DNA from: Orthonyx spaldingii
Lineage: Eukaryota; Chordata; Aves; Passeriformes; Orthonychidae
Direction of reading: 5' to 3'
Length of the DNA: 64,000 nt
NCBI GenBank assembly: GCA_013397795.1
Contig: VZTJ01000753.1
Location: 62,001-126,000, forward strand
Position numbers and translations under genes: made by a program
Shown: positions 58,701-64,000 of the stretch, in pieces
Numbering within the stretch: the stretch's first letter is position 1
Layout of the letters: each line of letters opens with the position of its first letter
Notes under the pieces: model-generated
The model's database searches: none
Seen by the model: the letters and a program-made list of their open reading frames with translations, nothing else
What the model was told of the DNA's origin: nothing

Positions 58701-60213
58701 GTTACAATACAATATGTCAACAGGTTTATACCTTATGGTAGAAGGCAGAAACTTTGAATGCTTTCTGTGTTCTATTAGCTGACATAGCACAGTAAAAATT
58801 TCTCTGGTACATTAGGGAAAACGGTTCTGGGGTCAATTCCAAGGTCGGTTGTATTTTGCTGCTGTGCTCCAAAGCCTAGATTACTGTGTGTATGCATTGT
58901 GTGTGTTTGTGGGACACCAGTCAAAACTGACTGTATTTTCATATGCTAAAAGTGCACCAAGAAAAACTTGGAATTGATTCATGGAATTTTTTGATGGAAA
59001 AAGAGAGACAGGTAAAGCAATTTTGAGGGATTAAGAATATTCTTGAACTCTACTGAAATGCATAATTTGGACCTTTTGGGGAATATATTCACAACTGCAA
59101 ATTGCAATCAGCACAGGAAAAAAATGTAGATAAATGGACAAAAATACAGAAAAAAGGAAAGAAGATGCCTAAATCTTTTAATAAAGCAGATAAACTTGCA
59201 GAACTAATTATTGGGGTTTTTCTAAACCTAAAGTTTCTCTATCTGACATGAAAATCTTCTGGGGCATCTAAGTGTATTCCACAGCACAGAATAAAGAGAT
59301 CCTGAAAAAACGGTTTTGGGAGACTTGATATCGGAATTATGGCTGCATACTCTTAGACTACAAATGAGATTTGCATTATTTTAGCAAAGAAAAGATAATT
59401 TGATCTGCCCTAATTCTCAGTGGAAAACCCAGCAGAGATCCCATTCCCTTAGGAATTCCAAGAAAACTTGTCAATTAGTCTCTTATTCATAGAATCTAAC
59501 TCTTCTACTCTGGATTTGCACATGAAGATTTTCATTAACTGTCTTGTATGAAGTGAACTCAATTCATACTTTCCTAATTATTGTCAATAGCTAAGTGCAG
59601 GCACATGAGATTTACAGGGAGTTGTGGCAGTTGCTCACAGAAATGAGTTACACAATTTAACAGAAATGAGAAATCAGACCAGGCACTTTGTGTGCTTCTG
59701 TAATAAGCAAATGATCAAAAATGGCCTCAGTAAAGAGAATCAATCATCTGAAAGTGTTTTCAGAAACATGCACACCAGACAAATGGTCTTGCCTGTAGAA
59801 AAAAAAAGCCAAGCAATCAAAACAGAATTAGAGCAGAAACACATGCTATGTGTGCTCTCATGATCATTTGTGCTTTCAGTCTTGCTTTGACCACCTTTGG
59901 TGGTTCTAGTAGTTCTAAGAACTTCATATTTGCTTTTCACCTAAAATTCCTAGGGTTTGGTTTTCTGTGGGACTGATTTGGTTGGTTCTTGGGTGGTAGA
60001 ATGCACAGTTTTGTTTTCACAGAGAGACAGAAGGATGGATCAAAAGATCTGTATCACTTCACATTAAGTGGGAGCAGAGGAGCAGTGTCTATCAGAACAG
60101 TTAAGTTACTTACAGAGTAGCTGGGATCCTGTACTGTAAATGCACAAAACCAGAAAACATTCTCTAATTTAAAGAAGTTCTTACGCTAACGATCAGTAAC
60201 AAATAACACTCAG
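40740..60213. other. Long gene-poor stretch
   Basis: About 19 kb of AT-rich DNA without a recognisable coding gene, RNA gene or young mobile element. Features noted are a splice-bounded 190-bp segment at 42729-42918 (plus strand), overlapping open frames near 55071-55355 with a faint reverse-transcriptase-like motif, and one ambiguous base (N) at 50119. Conserved exons of KCNK10, the expected neighbour, were looked for by its N-terminal and first-membrane-segment motifs and not seen. Confidence 0.5.
50119..50119. other. Ambiguous base (N)
   Basis: A single N lies within an A-rich stretch (AAACAAAACNATTCTG). It is an assembly or base-call uncertainty. Confidence 0.99.
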
Positions 60214-61224
60214 GTAAGTCTTGCTGCAAGACCGATTTTCCTTTAATTTGGGTGTCCATCTCCACCATAGCTATCTGGCTCTTGGTAAGAATAAAGTTTC
60301 AAAGTTAATAAAAAATACTACTGTGTTCCTATTTTGTTTGGTCTTTGTCAACTACAACTCATATTTTCAACTTTTAACTGCAAGAAAAAAACTAACAAAG
60401 AAAGAAAATCCTGGTGGTCTACAATGTTTGCCTGACTTCAGGGTTTTAAGCAAAATATTCGAACTCCTGGTAGAAAGTTGTGAAATTTAGGTGTGTGAAA
60501 CTATTGAAGTACCTGTCACAGGGACTCACATATTGTGCTTCTCCCTATTAAGAAGCTCTATGGAATCTTAAGAAAAGGCATCATATGACTGTCCATGAGC
60601 ACTATGTTTTAATTCTATCATACATGGTTCTGTTTCTGATTCTGTCCAGATCAGCAACCTGTGAAATTAATGAGAAAAAGTTCATTTTTCATTGAATAGG
60701 AGTGGGAATGAGTTCTCTGTGACACAGCCTTCAGAAACAGGTGCTGGTTTTTTCTGATTGTATTATTTTGGAGTTTGTCTATTGGCCAAAAAAGACTTGG
60801 GATATTAAATAGTGGGTTGAAAATGAAGCATACATAATTGTTTGGCTAAATTTTAAAATCCCAGGGGTCAAGCTGGACTTTCTTTTGTTGAAGATATTTC
60901 TTTGTTTGTGGATGTATATATTTACAAATGAAGTATATAGAAGATTTAAGAGAGAGAGAGAGATATGATTACATTCATTGTCTTAATCCCTCACCATAGC
61001 TTCAAATATTTAAAATTATGTGCCAGAAATTTAAGAATAAGATTATATGACTGTCACATTACCACATTACTTAAAATGCTGTTCTTTGCCTACTTTGTTA
61101 GGTGACTGTTGTGACAATTATATTTTCACAAATATTCTAACAGACCAGATTTTCTGTGTAAGATTACTCTCTGGTATGATTTTCTAGAGTATGGAATAAT
61201 TGCAATGTATTATTTCCTTTTCAG

Positions 61225-61299
61225 GAATTCAATGAAAATATAAGCAGTATGCCTCAAATTAATGACATTTGAACTTGGCAAGTCTGTGGACATCTGAAG
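61225..61299 (+). other. Candidate noncoding exon, plus strand
   Basis: A strong acceptor (TATTATTTCCTTTTCAG) and a strong donor (CTGAAG|GTAAGG) enclose 75 bp. All three frames contain a stop, so if transcribed this is an untranslated or long-noncoding-RNA exon. It sits 1 kb after a consensus CAG|GTAAGT donor at 60213 and 660 bp before the next candidate exon on the same strand. Confidence 0.35.
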
Positions 61300-61956
61300 G
61301 TAAGGACCTAAATGAATCAGGATCCTTTTTCAAAATGTGTGTCTGACATACATGACAATTTGCAGCACATGGGGAAGAAGCAGAGATGGGGGAGACAATT
61401 AAATTTCAAAAAAGCTTACAAAAAAGAAAGCAAAACCTTGAAGATTATGTTATTCCCTCCTTCGTCATCAGTGTCCTGATCAATAACTATTGATACAGTT
61501 GAGAAAAGATGCTTAACAGCCTATTTTGTGACTGCTCCTTAGGAAACTCATAAATAAGAAAAGGAATTGTAGCAATGCACATCTTCCTTCTTTAAACAAT
61601 GGAACAAATTTTCTACTTGGAGGCACACCTGACATCCTGGGGGCCTTTCACCAGCAATTAGATTGCATGCTGCATATGGTTCATATGAATGATGCTTAAG
61701 AAAGGAAGAATTAATGGGAACACTAGCTTTCATTTACTAATTTGAAGAAGGTATGTTCTTTTTAAACCTTCTGGAACATTTCAGATACAATTATTCAATC
61801 TTTTAAGAGGCTCAAGTAATTTTGGTTCAAGTTTGTAAGCACTTCCTCACCTGTTCCATCAGCAGCCCTCTGTAAAGTACTATGAAAATTTCAAACATAT
61901 AAATGACACATGTCATAATTAGTAGCTTACCAGTTTACTTTTATTTGTGCCTTTAG

Positions 61957-62150
61957 TGTTTTGGACAGGAAATACAGAGACAGAACATCCATGTGCTTCG
62001 GAAGAGAATATGTTATGACGAGATGACTTGTGCAGAAGACTTCTTAAAAACAGCAATAAAGAAAATGCTTTATCTTAGAACAAAAGCATGGTGACTTCTG
62101 AATATTACATCACCAAATGAGGAACCCACAAGCAAGACATAATTTTTACT
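61957..62150 (+). other. Candidate exon, plus strand, with 45-codon open frame
   Basis: The acceptor TTTATTTGTGCCTTTAG and the donor ACT|GTAAGTACT enclose 194 bp. From the acceptor one frame is open for 45 codons, including RKRICYDEMTCAEDFLKTA and ending RTKAW, before a TGA at 62092-62094. An AATAAA at 62055-62060 lies inside. The residue mix looks protein-like, but I do not recognise it. The preceding candidate exon has stops in all frames, so it cannot supply upstream coding. A noncoding RNA or untranslated exon of a gene to the right is the simplest reading. Confidence 0.3.
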
Positions 62151-64000
62151 GTAAGTACTGCTACTAAAGACAAATACTTTATTTAGTTAAGCTTTACAGG
62201 TTTTAATCATTTAACCAGTACTTGAGATGGTGAAGTAGAATGCAGAACTAGATTAATTGATTAAGAATTAAATAGTAGAAAGTGTCTTAATGACAGATAC
62301 ATATCCATTCTAAATAAGGGTGTCTTATTATAGTTAATGACTTCTTTTGAAATATCAATTTTGTAGGAAAATCTGTTTAGACAAAACACTTGTGTATGTA
62401 TGGAAGATTTGCTATATCTGTATGGTACAATTTAGGAAAATTAGATCAGTTATCCAGTATGCTACTACTGAGAATGCTTATTTGGGAAGCTGGAGATATC
62501 CTTACCTTTGTCCTGATCATAAATACCACTTATATACTGTGCATATTTATTTACATGTAACAATGTGATGATTAATTTGGAGCTTGGAAATTAAGAAACT
62601 GTTGAATAGAGTGATCTTTATCCAAAAAATGATACTTAAAACAATGCTTTCACTTAAACACCGTAATGTAAATAGTCCCTACTGCAGTCAGGTATTGGAA
62701 GTATTTGTGTTTTTATTTGGGAATTATCAGCAAGTATGTAAGTTTGGACTGGAAAGTTTTCTCAGGCCCCAAGGAAATCTCAGTCAAAATCTTAGAAAGA
62801 AAAAGTTAATGCTTCAGTGCTTAGACCACATGAAAGAGGAAAACCTGTTTGTAGATCTATATCAGACAAGGGACAGGAACTTGTACTGTAGGTTTCTGAA
62901 TTAGAGTCTTTTGAGCTACTAGAAAAAGGAGCTGGGTTCTGAATATTTCCCTTGCTTTTGTGAGGGTTTTTTTGCCTTTTTTTTTTCCCCTCCAAAAAGT
63001 TTAGAAAATGTCTGCTTCCTTCCAATGTTATGTATGTAGTTTTTGTTTGTAAGCAGAAATTTTCTCTGCCTGTTTGGTTTTCTGCAGTCCTCACAGAGCA
63101 TAAGGGTAAACACAATCTTGAGTAACAAATAGGTTTGGATTGAGCATAAAGAACTTACTACCTTCATAATGGAACCTTTAGCACCATGAAACAGAACTTT
63201 ACTCTCTGACGCAGTTCTGTTGATTGCAGTTTTTTGTCTGCTTTGAATCACTGTCTATTGTTCAATATTTCTGAACTTGAACTAGAATTTGTCTTTTAGA
63301 TGTTTAATCATGCTGAAGTGATGCCTTCCAAAATACTTAACCCATATTAAGGACCGCTTTTCTTTGAAATAATAGAATCCTTAATCTTATGCTACTTTTA
63401 CTGCTTTAAGGTGTGTAACACAGAGGTGGATGTTCAGTCTGGAGTTACTGATTAAAAAGTCCCAGCCTGGTGGCGATTCCTCCTTGTTTTACTTCCTTTC
63501 CTGCTCTGCTATCTGAGAGTTATCAGTGGTTACATACTTTTCTCTAGATTTAGTTTAACAGTGATTTCTCAAGCAGTGTCAGAGGTTTTAGATAACCATG
63601 AGTATTAAAGCTGAAGAATGAGCAGTTTTGCATCTTTAGGAAGCTGACACACATAATAATTTATTTTCAAATACTGAACACAAACACCATCACCAAGTTA
63701 TTTTCTGTAAGGTTTTTATCCCATGATCAGTTTTTTTTCCATGACTCTAAAAAGTATGGAAAACAGCTGAGGTAAGTTATACTGAAGTACCAAGATTGCT
63801 GTAGCATCCAAGTGTAGCTGTTCCATTGCTTGAGGCACCACTATAAAATCAATGCAAATGAAGAATACATTTGCAAAGTCTAAACGAGACCTTAGGCAGG
63901 TTGAATGTAATTACATAGCTAGAATTCAAGTAAGGCCCCAGGACCACCTGAAGGAAGCTGTTGCTCACTGTAAGGAGGGTGGCAGGCAGGAATTGTATCT
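62151..64000. other. Right end, nothing recognised
   Basis: AT-rich sequence with overlapping chance frames (for example 62584-62904 plus and 62792-63251 minus) and no family match, repeat or RNA gene that I can support. Confidence 0.5.

Noticed and set aside
60949..60963. Short AG dinucleotide run
   Set aside because: Too short to be notable; similar runs occur elsewhere in the window.
37300..64000. KCNK10 coding exons
   Set aside because: Expected from human gene order. The N-terminal and first-transmembrane motifs were not seen in any plus-strand frame, so the coding part probably lies to the right of the window.

Overview
The window is vertebrate nuclear DNA, most likely avian. It is AT-rich and gene-sparse. 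It carries 3' ends of CR1 retrotransposons with ATTCT/ATTCTATG-type tails, and a GC-rich solo LTR with a perfect 6-bp target-site duplication. No prokaryotic-style operons, RNA genes or CRISPR arrays are visible. Nearly all long open frames are chance frames or readings through simple repeats.

The one gene I can identify is SPATA7, on the minus strand (the ciliary transition-zone protein linked to retinal degeneration in humans). Six exons can be placed with matching splice sites and intron phases. From 5' to 3' they are 24672-24610, 20756-20664, 17332-17285, 5233-5112, 3810-3308 and 3215-3155. A weaker seventh candidate lies at 2380-2338. The phase chain 1-1-1-0-2-0 is consistent throughout. 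The protein shows SPATA7 landmarks (GPFRGH, DHMAAHFKKLMSA, AVDSSAP, KDQQKR, SGDLLDKH, KYRYY). The remaining 3' exons must lie left of base 1. The first exon is not settled. Exon 2 contains an ATG in a perfect Kozak context, so exon 1 may be entirely untranslated.

Layout: 1-3154 is the 3' part of SPATA7 (introns and one tentative exon). 3155-24672 is the SPATA7 body. Its largest intron (5234-17284) holds two CR1 copies, a 21-unit ATTCT microsatellite grown from a CR1 tail, a 26-bp perfect palindrome and a CpG-rich patch with an internal repeat. Intron 3 holds the 409-bp solo LTR, antisense to SPATA7. 24673-36260 is intron 1 or upstream DNA with an unexplained 29-bp micro-exon candidate. 36265-37300 is a CpG island containing an antisense CR1 fragment, a 31-unit ATCC microsatellite, a CAG tract, two MEF2 consensus boxes exactly 20 bp apart (one also reads as a TATA box on the minus strand) and a tandem duplication. 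This is the best promoter in the window.

37300-64000 has no recognisable coding gene. It holds a few splice-bounded plus-strand segments (near 39.1, 40.3-40.7, 42.8 and 60.2-62.2 kb). These could belong to a long noncoding RNA, to untranslated exons of the next gene, or be chance. In human, KCNK10 lies head-to-head with SPATA7, so KCNK10 is the expected next plus-strand gene to the right. I see none of its coding exons here.
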